The position numbers and the translations under genes were made by a program. The notes under the pieces were generated by a model. The model was not told where the DNA came from. It made no database searches and was given only the letters and a program-made list of their open reading frames with translations. A stretch of DNA of 36,088 bases from Desulfuromonadaceae bacterium GWC2_58_13 (GTDB lineage: Bacteria; Desulfobacterota; Desulfuromonadia; Desulfuromonadales; Trichloromonadaceae): positions 1 to 36,088 of the forward strand of contig MHXM01000159.1 in NCBI GenBank assembly GCA_001825565.1, given 5' to 3'. Shown one piece after another: positions 15,484-24,293 of the stretch; positions within the stretch are counted from its first letter, which is position 1; every line of letters starts with the position of its first letter.

Positions 15484-16803
15484 TTAGGCAGGTTGTCGGG
15501 AGGAGATCGAATCCCACCAGGTCGATAGGCTTTGCAGTGCGCGTTCGGCCATGGCCAGCCTGCGGTCGGCTCGCTTCATCTTGCGACCTTCCAGCGGAGG
15601 GAACAACCCGTAGTTGACATTCATCGGTTGAAATTCCTCGGGGTTGGAATCGGCCAGGTGGGCGAGCAGGGCGCCGAGGGCGGTTTCGCCCGGAGGAAGA
15701 GGAATCGGCTCGCCGCGCACCCAGCGGGGGGCGAACAGCCCGGCCAGAAATCCCATGGCGGCCGATTCGACATAGCCCTCGACACCGCTGATCTGGCCGG
15801 CAAAGAAAATCCTCGGAGCGGTTTTCAGCTGCAGGGTGCGCTCAAGGCAGGTCGGGGCGTTGATGAAGGTGTTGCGGTGGACGCTGCCGAGGCGGGCGAA
15901 GCGGGCCTGTTCCAGACCGCCGATAGTGCGGAAGATGCGCCGCTGCTCGGGGTAGGTGAGCTTGGTCTGGAAACCGACCATGTTGTACAGGGTGGCGTGC
16001 CGGTCGTCCTGCCGCAGCTGCACGACGGCAAACGGTTCCCGACCGGTGCGCGGGTCGGGCAATCCGACCGGCTTCATCGGGCCGAATGCCAGGGTCAGGT
16101 CCCCCCGCTGGGCCATCTCCTCGATCGGCATGCAGCCCTCGAAGTGGATCATCTTTTCGAAGTCGCGGGCGGGAACCTTGTCGGCCTGTTTGAGGGCTTC
16201 GACGAAGGCGAAATACTCCTCTTTGCTCAATGGGCAGTTGATGTAGTCGTCCCCTCCCTTGCCGTAGCGGGAGGCCCGCCAGGCCCGTGACAAATCGATG
16301 GAGTCGGCCTCGATAATGGGGGCGATGGCGTCGTAGAAATACAGATGCTCGGCGCCGGTCAGCCGGGCGATATCCCTGGAGAGGGCTTCGGAGGTCAGCG
16401 GACCCGAGGCGACGATCACCGTCCCTTCCTCGGGGATGCGGACGATCTCTTCGCGGCGCAGCTCGATGTTCGGATGAGTCGCGATCTTCTCGGTGAGGTA
16501 GGCGGAGAAGGCTTCGCGGTCGACGGCCAGGGCGCCGCCAGCGGGAACGGCGGTGGCGTCGGCGGCCTCCATGAAGAGGGTGCGACAGCGTCGCAGTTCC
16601 TCTTTGAGGCAGCCGACGGCGTTGTTCATCCCCGCCCCGCGCAGGCTGTTGGAGCAGACCAGCTCGGCGAGCCGATCCGACTGGAGGGCGGGGGAGAAAC
16701 GTAGCGGTTTCATCTCGTAAAGAACCACCTGGGCGCCATCGTTGGCGGCCTGCCAGGCCGCTTCGCAGCCGGCCAGGCCGCCGCCGATAATCTGAATGAG
16801 CAT
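15484..16803 (-). CDS. trmFO: methylenetetrahydrofolate--tRNA-(uracil-5-)-methyltransferase TrmFO
   Basis: A 439-residue FAD/folate-dependent enzyme that makes ribothymidine at U54 of the tRNA T-loop, using methylene-THF rather than SAM. The N-terminal dinucleotide-binding motif is [13 protein letters not shown]. It is followed by [11 protein letters not shown] and the TrmFO-specific [11 protein letters not shown], plus [13 protein letters not shown]. Later landmarks include [14 protein letters not shown] and [16 protein letters not shown]. Length is normal. Start ATG 16803 has AGGGGAA about 8 nt upstream. TrmFO next to topA is a common order in Gram-positives and Deltaproteobacteria. A terminator hairpin lies between topA and this gene, so expression depends on readthrough or on a local promoter I could not identify. 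Confidence 0.96.
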   Translation of the reverse strand: MLIQIIGGGLAGCEAAWQAANDGAQVVLYEMKPLRFSPALQSDRLAELVCSNSLRGAGMNNAVGCLKEELRRCRTLFMEAADATAVPAGGALAVDREAFSAYLTEKIATHPNIELRREEIVRIPEEGTVIVASGPLTSEALSRDIARLTGAEHLYFYDAIAPIIEADSIDLSRAWRASRYGKGGDDYINCPLSKEEYFAFVEALKQADKVPARDFEKMIHFEGCMPIEEMAQRGDLTLAFGPMKPVGLPDPRTGREPFAVVQLRQDDRHATLYNMVGFQTKLTYPEQRRIFRTIGGLEQARFARLGSVHRNTFINAPTCLERTLQLKTAPRIFFAGQISGVEGYVESAAMGFLAGLFAPRWVRGEPIPLPPGETALGALLAHLADSNPEEFQPMNVNYGLFPPLEGRKMKRADRRLAMAERALQSLSTWWDSISSRQPA

Positions 16804-16825
16804 GAGCTTTTCCCCTGTGTGGGTT

Positions 16826-16856
16826 CAATAAAAGAGCCGGACCTTGCGGCCCGGCT
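16826..16856 (-). terminator. hairpin terminator between topA and trmFO
   Basis: On the minus strand AGCCGGGCC and GGTCCGGCT pair (one wobble) around a GCAA tetraloop, followed by CTTTTATT. It lies just after the topA stop and only ~23 nt before the trmFO start, so it may act as a partial terminator rather than a strict operon end. Confidence 0.7.
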
Positions 16857-16876
16857 GCGGATGTTGCAGGGGGTGC

Positions 16877-19249
16877 TTATTCCGGCTTTTTCTTGGCCGG
16901 GGCCTTCTTGGCGGCCGGTTTTTTTGCCGTCGGCTTCTTCGTGGGGGCTTTACCGGAGGTGGGCGGTTTCTCGCTGCTTTTTTTCTCCGGCTCGACCAGC
17001 ACCAGCTTGTAATCGCAGTTCTCGGTCGGGCACTTGCGGTAGGTGCCGAAGCGTTTGGTGACCTTTTCGACGATCACCGGGTAGCCGCACTTGGGGCAGG
17101 GCTCGTTGATCGGCTGATCCCAGAGCGCGTACTTGCACTGGGGATAGCGGTTGCAGGAGTAGAAGATCTTGCCGTAGCGGCTTTTTTTCTCCATCAGCTC
17201 CCCTTCCTTGCAGTCGGGGCAGGTGATGTCGAGGGCCTTGGGCTTGACCAGGGGCTGGATGTTCTTGCAGCCGGGGTAGGCGCTGCAGGCGAGAAATTTG
17301 CCGAAACGCCCCATTTTGATCAGCATCGGCGCGCCGCACTTGTCGCACTTCTCTTCGGAGAGTTCCGGTTCCGGCTGATCCTCGCCGGACAACGGCTCGG
17401 TGTAGCGGCAGTCCGGAAAACCGCTGCAGGCGAGAAAACGACCGGAGCGGCCGAGCTTGATGACCAGCTCCTTGCCGCATTCGGGGCAGGTCCGGTCGGT
17501 TTTTTCGGTGGTAACTTCTTCTTTGGTGACCTCTTTTTCCTTCTGTCGGATCAGTCCGATGAAAGGGTCCCAGAAGCCTTTGATGACCGGACGCCACTTT
17601 TTTTCACCCCGGGAAATCTCGTCGAGATCTTCTTCGAGCTTGGCGGTGAAATCGTAGTCGACGTAGCGTGCAAAGTGGTTGACCAGCAGGTCGTTGACCA
17701 CCATGCCGACGTCCTCGGCGTAGAAGGCCCGCTTCTCCAGGCGCACGTACTTGCGCACCACCAGGGTGTTCATGATCGAAGCATAGGTCGAGGGACGGCC
17801 GATGCCGTATTCTTCCAGGATCTTGACCAGGCTGGCTTCGGTGTAGCGGGGCGGAGCCTGGGTGAAGTGCTGCTCCGGCAGCAGCTCTTTGCGCTGCACG
17901 GTTTCGCCCTCTTCGAGCGCCGGCAGGGTTCCCTCCTGCTCCTCGTCGGGGCTGTCGGTTCCCTCGATGTAGAGTTTCATGAAGCCGGGGAAGCGGATCA
18001 CCTGGCCGGTGGCGCGCAGCAGGAAGCGTTCGCCCGCCGCCAGGTCGACGGTGGTCGCTTCGAGCAGGGCCGGAGCCATCTGCGAGGCGACGGTCCGGGT
18101 CCAGATCAGCTGGTAGAGGCGGAACTGGTCGGAGGAGAGGAACGGTTTGACCTTCTCGGGGGTGTTGGCGATGGCGGTCGGCCGAATGGCCTCGTGGGCC
18201 TCCTGGGCGTTCTTCGCCTTGCTTTTGTAAACCCGGGCCTGGGCCAGGGCGTAGTCCGGGCCGAACAGCCGGGTGATGACCTCGCGGGCCTCGTCGGTCG
18301 CCACCGTCGAGAGGGTTACCGAGTCGGTTCGCATGTAGGTGATCAGGCCGACCGCGCCGTCGCCGACGTCCATCCCCTCGTACAGCTTCTGGGCGGTGGA
18401 CATGGTCTTGCGGGCGGAGAAGCCGAGTTTGCGGCTGGCTTCCTGCTGCAGGGTACTGGTGGTGAAGGGGGCCGCCGGATTGCGTTTCTTTTCCTTGCGG
18501 ATCAGCGAGGCGACCCGGGTCGGCGCTCCGGCCATGGCATCGACCAGCTGCTTGGCGGCGGCCTCGTCGGCGATGGCCAATTTATCGAGTTTCTTGCCGT
18601 CGACGGAGAAAAGCCGGGCCTTGAATTCCTGGCCGGAGGCGGCTTGCAGGAGAGCGTCGATGGTCCAGTATTCCTGCGGAAGGAACGCCGCGATTTCCTT
18701 TTCCCGGGTGCAGATCAGGCGCAGGGCCACCGACTGAACGCGACCGGCGGAAAGACCGTAGCGGATTTTCTTCCACAGGAAAGGGGAGAGGTTGAAACCG
18801 ACCAGGTAGTCAAGAATGGAGCGGGCCTGTTGGGCATCGACCAGGTCCCGGGCGATGTGGCGTGGTTCGGCCATGGCCTTTAGAATGGCGCCCTTGGTGA
18901 TTTCATGGAAAGTGACCCGCTTGACCACCGGCTTGGCCCCCTGCTCGTCGATGCCAAGGGCTTCGAGCAGGTGCCAGGCAATAGCCTCTCCCTCGCGGTC
19001 AAGGTCGGTTGCCAGGATCAGTTCGTCGCTGTTCGCGACTTCTTTTTTCAGCAGGTCGAGCTGCTTTTTGCTTTCCGGTAGCACGTGATACTTCGGTTCG
19101 AAGTCGTTGGCCACATCGACCGATCCCTGTTTACTGGGGAGCGCCCGGACATGTCCGTAGGAAGCCAGAACCTTGAACCCCTTGCCGAGAAATTTTTCGA
19201 TGGTTTTCGCCTTGGCCGGAGACTCGACGATTACCAGTGATTTTGCCAT
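16877..19249 (-). CDS. topA: DNA topoisomerase I (type IA) with four zinc-ribbon repeats
   Basis: A 790-residue type IA topoisomerase that relaxes negative supercoils. The Toprim domain opens the protein (KSLVIVESPAKAKTIEKFLG, with DLDREGEAIAWHL). The active-site tyrosine is Tyr305 in GLITYMRTDS, and SAGRVQSVALRLI is also typical. After the catalytic core come four C4 zinc ribbons from about residue 580: CPECGKELV...CSGFPDC, CDKCGAPML...CSAYPGC, CPDCKEGEL...CNRYPQC and CPKCGYPVI...CPTENC. A basic Lys/Pro/Ala-rich tail (KKPTAKKPAAKKAPAKKK) ends the protein. Start ATG 19249 has AGAGG 6 nt upstream. The neighbours dprA and smg upstream and trmFO downstream form a familiar conserved block. The 679-aa plus-strand ORF across this gene is a shadow. 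Confidence 0.97.
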   Translation of the reverse strand: MAKSLVIVESPAKAKTIEKFLGKGFKVLASYGHVRALPSKQGSVDVANDFEPKYHVLPESKKQLDLLKKEVANSDELILATDLDREGEAIAWHLLEALGIDEQGAKPVVKRVTFHEITKGAILKAMAEPRHIARDLVDAQQARSILDYLVGFNLSPFLWKKIRYGLSAGRVQSVALRLICTREKEIAAFLPQEYWTIDALLQAASGQEFKARLFSVDGKKLDKLAIADEAAAKQLVDAMAGAPTRVASLIRKEKKRNPAAPFTTSTLQQEASRKLGFSARKTMSTAQKLYEGMDVGDGAVGLITYMRTDSVTLSTVATDEAREVITRLFGPDYALAQARVYKSKAKNAQEAHEAIRPTAIANTPEKVKPFLSSDQFRLYQLIWTRTVASQMAPALLEATTVDLAAGERFLLRATGQVIRFPGFMKLYIEGTDSPDEEQEGTLPALEEGETVQRKELLPEQHFTQAPPRYTEASLVKILEEYGIGRPSTYASIMNTLVVRKYVRLEKRAFYAEDVGMVVNDLLVNHFARYVDYDFTAKLEEDLDEISRGEKKWRPVIKGFWDPFIGLIRQKEKEVTKEEVTTEKTDRTCPECGKELVIKLGRSGRFLACSGFPDCRYTEPLSGEDQPEPELSEEKCDKCGAPMLIKMGRFGKFLACSAYPGCKNIQPLVKPKALDITCPDCKEGELMEKKSRYGKIFYSCNRYPQCKYALWDQPINEPCPKCGYPVIVEKVTKRFGTYRKCPTENCDYKLVLVEPEKKSSEKPPTSGKAPTKKPTAKKPAAKKAPAKKKPE

Positions 19250-19293
19250 GGATGCCTCTAATCTGACGTATGTGAAGGGATGGCGCGGCGCCG

Positions 19294-19327
19294 CAAATCA
19301 AAAAGGCTGCAGGATTTCCCGCAGCCT
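19294..19327 (-). terminator. intrinsic terminator after smg
   Basis: On the minus strand AGGCTGCGGG pairs with CCTGCAGCCT (one G-T wobble) around AAAT and is followed by TTTTGATTT. It begins about 10 nt after the smg stop codon and separates dprA-smg from topA. Confidence 0.8.
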
Positions 19328-19336
19328 GGTTCCTTG

Positions 19337-19804
19337 TCAGTGAAACATTCTTGCCCAGTCGTCGTCCATGAAGCAGTCGACTTCTCGTCGCCAGTCCTGC
19401 GTGTTGCGGGCGAAAAGAACCAGCGCGGTCAGCACCTTGACCTCCTTGAGGGAGACTTCGTCTTCGGCGACCTGCAGAGAGCGTTCGATGATTTCTTCCT
19501 CGGCCTCATCGTCAAGGATCCCCAGGGTTCGCAGGCGCATCAGAAAACCGCGGGCTTCCGCGGACATTCCCCATACTTCTTCAAGGGTGAATACCCGGTG
19601 AGTGGGGATCAGCAGGGGTTTTCCATCTTGTTCGCGAGGATGCAGGGAGAGGCCTTCCATCCAGCGGAAAGCGGCGTCGATTTCTTCGGCGTCGAAGCCT
19701 TCGGCCATCAGCTCTTCAACGATCTCGCTCTCGGTCAACTGTTCGCGGTCGGTCATAACGTACTGGGCGATGATGGTGACGATAGCCAGAACCCGCTCTC
19801 TCAA
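19337..19804 (-). CDS. smg: Smg family (DUF494) protein
   Basis: A 155-residue acidic, all-helical protein of the Smg/DUF494 family, whose molecular role is unknown. Its genes lie next to dprA/smf in many proteobacteria, including E. coli. Family-like parts are the opening RVLAIVTIIAQYVM, SEIVEELMAEGFDAEEIDAAFRWMEGL, and RVFTLEEVWGMSAEARGFLMRLRTLGILDD, then an ERSLQV-type helix. Translation begins at TTG 19804, with AGGAG 6 nt upstream, a rare start supported by the ribosome-binding site. It follows dprA by 33 nt and is followed by a terminator, so dprA-smg is likely a two-gene operon. Family assignment is by pattern and context. Confidence 0.9.
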   Translation of the reverse strand: MRERVLAIVTIIAQYVMTDREQLTESEIVEELMAEGFDAEEIDAAFRWMEGLSLHPREQDGKPLLIPTHRVFTLEEVWGMSAEARGFLMRLRTLGILDDEAEEEIIERSLQVAEDEVSLKEVKVLTALVLFARNTQDWRREVDCFMDDDWARMFH

Positions 19805-19837
19805 GATGACTCCTGCGGTGAATTGATCAATGTGTTT

Positions 19838-20938
19838 TCATGCTCTCCGACAACGAACGTAACGCATGCCTGGAATTTGTTCAACCCCCCCCTGGAGTTC
19901 CAAGTGCAGTAAAATAGCGGAAACCTCCATGGGTGTCAAGCCACTTTTCCGCGCCAGTTCATCGATGTGCAGCGGTTCGACGGAGAGGCAACGGTAAAGT
20001 GCGAGGGCGTCTCCGGCAAGTTCGGCCATGAGCGAATCCTCTTTTTCCTGCTGCCGTTTCGACGGAATGCCGGGACAGAGAACATCCAGGATGTCGGTCG
20101 CATCGGTAACCAGGTGGGCACCCTCCTTGAGCAACCGGTTGACGCCGCCGCTGGTTTCCCCATAAACCGGCCCCGGTACGGCGAAGACCTCGCGGCCTTG
20201 TTCGAGGGCAAAATCGGCGGTAATCAGCGAACCGCTGCCCTCGGCTGCCTCGACGATCAGAACCCCCTGGCTGAGGCCGCTGATGATCCGGTTGCGGCCG
20301 GGGAAATGGCCGGCCAGCGGCGGTGTGCCGGGTGGGTACTCGGAGAGAATCGCCCCCTGTTCGATGATCCGGTGAAACAGACCGGTGTTCTCCTGCGGAT
20401 AGACCCGGTCGATGCCGCAACCGAGGACGGCGATGGTCCGCCCCTGGCCGTTCAGCGCCCCTTCGTGGGCGGCGGTGTCGATGCCGCGAGCCAGCCCACT
20501 GACGATGGTCATGCCCCGCGAGGCGATTTCACGACAGAGTTCTCCGGTCAGCCGACGCCCGGTCGGCGAGGCGCGGCGGGCTCCGACCACGGCCAGCGCC
20601 GGTTGATCGGTGAGCACGCCGCGCAGGTAGAGGATCGCCGGGGGATCGTGCAGGGTGCGCAGCAAAGGCGGGTAGCTGTCGTTGTCCCACAGGGTGAGAA
20701 GGCGGACGGCGGAGCGGTTCAACTCCTCCTCGAATTTCAGCAGGGCGGAATCGTTGCCGGCAGGAAGGCCTTGGGCTACGGCAGGGCGGATGCCGGCCCG
20801 GCGAACCCAATCAACCGGTGCGGCGTCGAGGATGGCGCCCGGCGAGCCGAAAGTAGCCATCAACCGGACCAGGCCGGTGCGGCCGAGGCCGCGGGTGAGA
20901 TGCAGGCGCAGCCAGGCGCGCTCCGTGTCCGTCAACAT
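19838..20938 (-). CDS. dprA: DNA-processing protein DprA (Smf)
   Basis: A 366-residue DprA, which loads RecA onto incoming single-stranded DNA during transformation and protects it. An N-terminal helix-hairpin-helix/SAM-like region (LHLTRGLGRTGLVRLMATFG) precedes the extended Rossmann fold: LAVVGARRASPTGRR, IVSGLARGIDTAAHEGAL, TIAVLGCGIDRVYPQEN, SEYPPGTPP, GRNRIISGLS and a VFAVPGP loop. The C-terminal winged helix (LHIDELARKSGLTPMEVSAILLHLELQGGV) is the DprA_WH domain. The true start is ATG 20938: GGAGGG lies 6 nt upstream of it and within the first codons of the longer frame that starts at 20950. Competence in this organism cannot be judged from one gene. Confidence 0.95.
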   Translation of the reverse strand: MLTDTERAWLRLHLTRGLGRTGLVRLMATFGSPGAILDAAPVDWVRRAGIRPAVAQGLPAGNDSALLKFEEELNRSAVRLLTLWDNDSYPPLLRTLHDPPAILYLRGVLTDQPALAVVGARRASPTGRRLTGELCREIASRGMTIVSGLARGIDTAAHEGALNGQGRTIAVLGCGIDRVYPQENTGLFHRIIEQGAILSEYPPGTPPLAGHFPGRNRIISGLSQGVLIVEAAEGSGSLITADFALEQGREVFAVPGPVYGETSGGVNRLLKEGAHLVTDATDILDVLCPGIPSKRQQEKEDSLMAELAGDALALYRCLSVEPLHIDELARKSGLTPMEVSAILLHLELQGGVEQIPGMRYVRCRRA

Positions 20939-20984
20939 GCTTCCCTCCATTGGAATGAAAATGGAAATTCCGGCTATATACTAA

Positions 20985-21046
20985 AGGCTGAAGGAAATCG
21001 AGAATTCCGCCGGCGGGACCGGTTTTTTCGAATTTCCCTTCAGCCT
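20985..21046 (-). other. inverted repeat in the dprA leader
   Basis: AGGCTGAAGGAAATCGA (20985-21001) faces TCGAATTTCCCTTCAGCCT (21028-21046), an imperfect stem of about 17 bp with a GC-rich 26-nt loop. On the dprA strand it is followed by TTTAGTATATAG, 47 nt before the start codon. It could be an operator, a leader hairpin or a second weak terminator; none can be chosen from sequence. Confidence 0.45.
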
Positions 21047-21084
21047 GAAGTCCTTCGGCCTGAATACCCTGGTCATTACAACAG

Positions 21085-21115
21085 AAAAAGGATTGAAGCC
21101 CATTCAATCCTTTTT
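21085..21115. terminator. bidirectional intrinsic terminator
   Basis: A perfect 13-bp stem, AAAAAGGATTGAA with TTCAATCCTTTTT, around a 5-nt loop. The A and T flanks allow it to work in both directions. It lies 40 nt after the stop of the LysM gene on the minus strand. Confidence 0.85.
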
Positions 21116-21155
21116 CATCGTCATTCAAAAGTCTGCTGGCAACCGCGGTTGCCGG

Positions 21156-22157
21156 TTAATCCATAACCGTGGTCACTCGATCGCCCCGGTACAACGGTTC
21201 GGAGACCTTCAAGACCAGGGCCGCGGCGGTTCTGGCGTGGGTTTCAATGACCAGCGCCGAGCCGAGGAGGACATCCGGCAGCTTCAGATTTTTGTTTTCC
21301 AAAATCAGGGAGGAGGCGTCGCGAGCGCGTGAAATATTGAGCAGATTGCCGACCTGCAGGCCATTGTCGGTGCCGAGATCGACATAAATCACGTCATACT
21401 GGCTGAGGGTGATTTTGCTGTCCTGAGCGTCGATCAGGGTGCCGCTCAGGTCCTGCTCGGCCCGCTTCAATTCAATCACCGCCTGGGCCGGCTGGAAGGG
21501 GCGCAGTTTGGCTCCCCGCAGGATTTCCTTGAACGCCTTGGTGATCTCTCCGGTGGCCACCTGGTCGTTGAGTTCGGTGACCCGCAGGGTGCCCAGTTCA
21601 TCGATATGATACCCGACCTTCTGTCGGGTCACCGGATGCAGAACCGGATCCTTGACTTCGAACAGGGCGTAAATGTCGCCCGGCGCGATGGACCCCAGGT
21701 TCTCCATTTCCAGAAAAACCGTTTCGCCGGTGCCGATCAACAGGCGGTTGTCGGTGGTGTCGACCAAGGTGCCGGCCGCGTCAAATTCTTCCTGGCTGAT
21801 GAAGCCAAGAGCTCCTTGGTGAACTTTTATGGTGATCGATTCCTGAGGAATGGGCATCTCGGGGGTCGATTTCGTCAGGTCGCCTCCGGCGGGGTTTTCT
21901 TCGCCGACCGGAACCAGTTCGAGCCGGCCGTCGTAAATGGCGATTTTCTGACCGGGATAGATCAGGTGGGGATTGGTGACGAACGGGTTGTTGGACCACA
22001 GGCTGGGCCAGTAGTGGGGGTCTTTGAGAAACTTCTGGGAAATGCCCCAGAGCGTGTCTCCTTTTTTGATCACGTAGGTCCGCATTTCGCTTTGGGCCAG
22101 GGCCGAAAAAGGCAGAAGCAGCAGGCAGGTCAGCATGATGACTTTTTTAAATGGCAT
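21156..22157 (-). CDS. secreted LysM-domain protein
   Basis: A 333-residue exported protein starting at ATG 22157, with a G-rich ribosome-binding site (GGGGGAC) about 5 nt upstream. The track start at 22169 adds four residues. A signal peptide (MPFKKVIMLTCLLLLPFSALA) is followed at once by one LysM domain (RTYVIKKGDTLWGISQKF to HLIYPGQKIAIYD), which should bind peptidoglycan glycans. The remaining ~230 residues are beta-rich without recognised catalytic motifs (for example GDIYALFEVKDPVLHPV and DVIYVDLGTDNGLQVGN). They resemble the long C-terminal part of LysM proteins common in Geobacter-like bacteria. It follows cpoB by 30 nt and shares its promoter, which suggests a role at the cell wall, possibly in constriction. 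The role is inferred. Confidence 0.85.
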   Translation of the reverse strand: MPFKKVIMLTCLLLLPFSALAQSEMRTYVIKKGDTLWGISQKFLKDPHYWPSLWSNNPFVTNPHLIYPGQKIAIYDGRLELVPVGEENPAGGDLTKSTPEMPIPQESITIKVHQGALGFISQEEFDAAGTLVDTTDNRLLIGTGETVFLEMENLGSIAPGDIYALFEVKDPVLHPVTRQKVGYHIDELGTLRVTELNDQVATGEITKAFKEILRGAKLRPFQPAQAVIELKRAEQDLSGTLIDAQDSKITLSQYDVIYVDLGTDNGLQVGNLLNISRARDASSLILENKNLKLPDVLLGSALVIETHARTAAALVLKVSEPLYRGDRVTTVMD

Positions 22158-22187
22158 GGAGTCCCCCATGTGGAGTGAGTTGCGCTG

Positions 22188-22883
22188 TCAGTTCGAACCC
22201 AGGGGTTTGCGGGCCGCCGGACTGTCCGGGTAGCGGCTGCGCAGGATCTGGAGGGCCTCGTCGGCACGGTCGGCCTGGCCGAGCTGGGTCAGGGCCGAGG
22301 CCATCTTCAGCAGGGCGTCGGGTGTTTTGCTCCCCTGGGGGTAGCGTTCGACGGTTCGCTGAAACTCTTCGACCGCCCGGGCATATTGCTGCTGGGAGTA
22401 AAAGCATTCTCCGAGCCAATATTGAGCGTTACCCGCATAATCGCTGCCGGCATGCAGTTGAAGGAAGGTCTCAAATCCCTTGATGGCCTGTTCGAAGCGG
22501 CCGGCTGCGTAGTCGGAGAAGGCCTGCAAGTAGATATCGGTGGGCGAGGCATTTTGGCTGTCGACTATGGTCGGCACGATCGATGGGGCGATGACCGGAC
22601 GGGTGGAAGTCGCTATTTCCCGGGAAGGAGTGACCTTTTTGGTTGCCAGTTCGCTGCGCAAGTCGCCGATCAGGGACTGCTGGTCGCGAACTTTGGCTTC
22701 AAGCAGCAGCAGATTGTTGCGGTTCTGTTCCACCTGCTGGGCCAATTGCTGCTGATCCTTGCGAAGTTGGGCCAGATCAGGGTCGGCAGCGGAGATGTCC
22801 GCGGGCGGGCGGGCGGGAACGCAGGCGGTCAGGCTGGCGGAAAAAAATCCGAGGGTCAGGATGATGAGCACAGGGTATTTCAT
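22188..22883 (-). CDS. cpoB: CpoB/YbgF-type Tol-Pal system tetratricopeptide lipoprotein
   Basis: A 231-residue envelope protein. It has a lipoprotein-type signal (MKYPVLIILTLGFFSASLTAC, lipobox Cys21). A coiled-coil stretch (about 36-75, QLRKDQQQLAQQVEQNRNNLLLLEAK) corresponds to the trimerising N-terminus of YbgF. Three TPR units cover about residues 115-225: YLQAFSDYAAGRFEQAIKGF, AQYWLGECFYSQQQYARAVEEF, and ALLKMASALTQLGQADRADEAL. CpoB coordinates peptidoglycan synthesis with Tol-Pal-driven outer-membrane constriction. E. coli CpoB is periplasmic; the lipid anchor seen here is a difference shared by many delta-proteobacterial homologues. Tol and Pal genes are not in the window. GGGAG lies about 9 nt before the ATG. 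Confidence 0.88.
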   Translation of the reverse strand: MKYPVLIILTLGFFSASLTACVPARPPADISAADPDLAQLRKDQQQLAQQVEQNRNNLLLLEAKVRDQQSLIGDLRSELATKKVTPSREIATSTRPVIAPSIVPTIVDSQNASPTDIYLQAFSDYAAGRFEQAIKGFETFLQLHAGSDYAGNAQYWLGECFYSQQQYARAVEEFQRTVERYPQGSKTPDALLKMASALTQLGQADRADEALQILRSRYPDSPAARKPLGSN

Positions 22884-22936
22884 GGCGAAGGCTCCCTTGA
22901 CGACCGTCTTGCGGGCTGTCCGGTCAATTCATAAAA

Positions 22937-22963
22937 ATTATAGACTTTTTAACCCCTTGTCAA
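22937..22963 (-). promoter_or_regulatory. sigma-70-like promoter for cpoB-lysM
   Basis: On the minus strand a perfect TTGACA (22958-22963) is followed 15 bp later by TATAAT (22937-22942); TAATTT at 17 bp is an alternative reading of the -10. It lies about 55 nt upstream of the cpoB ATG. Confidence 0.65.
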
Positions 22964-23068
22964 GCGGGAATGGGCTTTGGGCGGGGGCTGGCGGGAGTAA
23001 AGAGGCGACTCTTTCCCGGCATTTGTGCTATTCTCACCGGCAACCCGCACTGGAGGAATTAGAACGGA

Positions 23069-24286
23069 ATGCATCAGCCTGAACTCCTGGCCCCGGCCGG
23101 GGATCTGGAAAAACTGCGAATCGCCTTCGATTACGGCGCCGATGCCGCTTATCTCGGTGGCGAACAATTCGGCCTGCGCGCCCTGGCCGGCAATTTCGAC
23201 CTGGACGCCCTGGCCCGCGCCCGCGAACTGGCCATGGATCGCGGCAAGCGCCTTTACCTGACCCTCAACGCTTATCTGCGGCCGGCGGATATGCCGGTCC
23301 TGGCCGAATATCTCGAACGGCTCAAGCCTCTTGAACTCGACGCCTACATCGTTTCCGACCCCGGGGTACTGGGTTTGCTGCGGCGGGTCGATCCGGGACG
23401 GGAAATTCATTTGTCGACCCAGGCCAATACCACCAACGCCGAGGCGGTCCGCTTCTGGCAGGCGGCCGGGGTGCGCCGGGTCAACCTGGCCCGGGAGCTG
23501 AATCTCGATGAAATCCGCGTCATCCACGGGGAAACCGAGGTCGAACTTGAGGTGTTCGCTCATGGCGCCCTCTGTGTCGCCTACTCGGGTCGTTGTCTGC
23601 TGTCGGCGGCGATGACCGGTCGCAGCGCCAACCAGGGGACCTGCGCCCATCCCTGCCGCTGGCGCTACGCTCTGGTCGAGGAAACCCGGCCCGGCGAGTA
23701 TTTTCCCATCGAAGAAGACGGCCGCGGCAGCTACCTGATGAACAGCCGCGACCTCTGCCTGATCGAACATCTGCCACGGTTGATCGAGGCCGGCGTCCAC
23801 AGTCTGAAGATCGAGGGCCGGATGAAGACGATGTACTACCTGGCGGCGGTGATCCGGGTGTACCGGGCGGCCCTCGACCGCTATCTGGCCAATCCGGCCG
23901 AGTATTGTTTTGATCCGGCCTGGCGTGACGAGCTGGACAAGGTCAGCCATCGTCCCTACGATACCGGGTTTCTGCTGGGTGCTCGGGATGCCCTGGTGCA
24001 TACCGCCGATTCCAAGTATCGGCGCACCCACGATTTCGTCGCCGTGGTCAGGGCGTTGACCGCTGACGGTCGGGCGCTGGTTGAAGGGCGCAACCGGTTT
24101 TTCCCCGGCGACCGCCTTGAGTTGATTGGCCCGGGGATGCGTCAGGCGGAATTCTCTGCCGGCGAGTTGCGTTCCGAGTCGGGTGAACCGTTGGTTGCCG
24201 GTCAGCCCAATGCGCGGATTGTCATGGACCTTCCCGCCGGGGCCCGGGTCGACGACCTGTTGCGACGGGAACGGCAGGATCGGTAA
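23069..24286 (+). CDS. peptidase U32 family protein (TrhP/YegQ-RlhA type)
   Basis: A 405-residue U32-family protein. It begins with PELLAPAGDLEKLRIAFDYGADAAYLGG, the family hallmark, followed by a TIM-barrel-like region with LSTQANTTNAEAVRFW and VNLARELNLDEI. The core cysteine region is GALCVAYSGRCLLSAAMTGR and GTCAHPCRW; these cysteines are those proposed to hold an Fe-S cluster. LKIEGRMKTMYYLAAV is also conserved. Characterised members (TrhP, RlhA, UbiU/V) are hydroxylases or their helpers acting on tRNA U34, 23S rRNA or quinones, using prephenate or other donors, rather than peptidases. Length and lack of extra domains fit TrhP-like proteins best, but RlhA is not excluded. GGAGG stands 12 nt before ATG 23069. 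It converges on the phosphatase gene with a 7-nt gap. Confidence 0.88.
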   Translation: MHQPELLAPAGDLEKLRIAFDYGADAAYLGGEQFGLRALAGNFDLDALARARELAMDRGKRLYLTLNAYLRPADMPVLAEYLERLKPLELDAYIVSDPGVLGLLRRVDPGREIHLSTQANTTNAEAVRFWQAAGVRRVNLARELNLDEIRVIHGETEVELEVFAHGALCVAYSGRCLLSAAMTGRSANQGTCAHPCRWRYALVEETRPGEYFPIEEDGRGSYLMNSRDLCLIEHLPRLIEAGVHSLKIEGRMKTMYYLAAVIRVYRAALDRYLANPAEYCFDPAWRDELDKVSHRPYDTGFLLGARDALVHTADSKYRRTHDFVAVVRALTADGRALVEGRNRFFPGDRLELIGPGMRQAEFSAGELRSESGEPLVAGQPNARIVMDLPAGARVDDLLRRERQDR

Positions 24287-24293
24287 CCGGCTT

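Noticed and set aside
16844-18883. 679-aa plus-strand ORF opposite topA
   Set aside because: Very long but has shadow composition; topA on the other strand has every expected motif.
22180-22210. tRNA T-loop-like TTCGAACCC
   Set aside because: Lies within the coding end of cpoB; no acceptor or anticodon arms around it.
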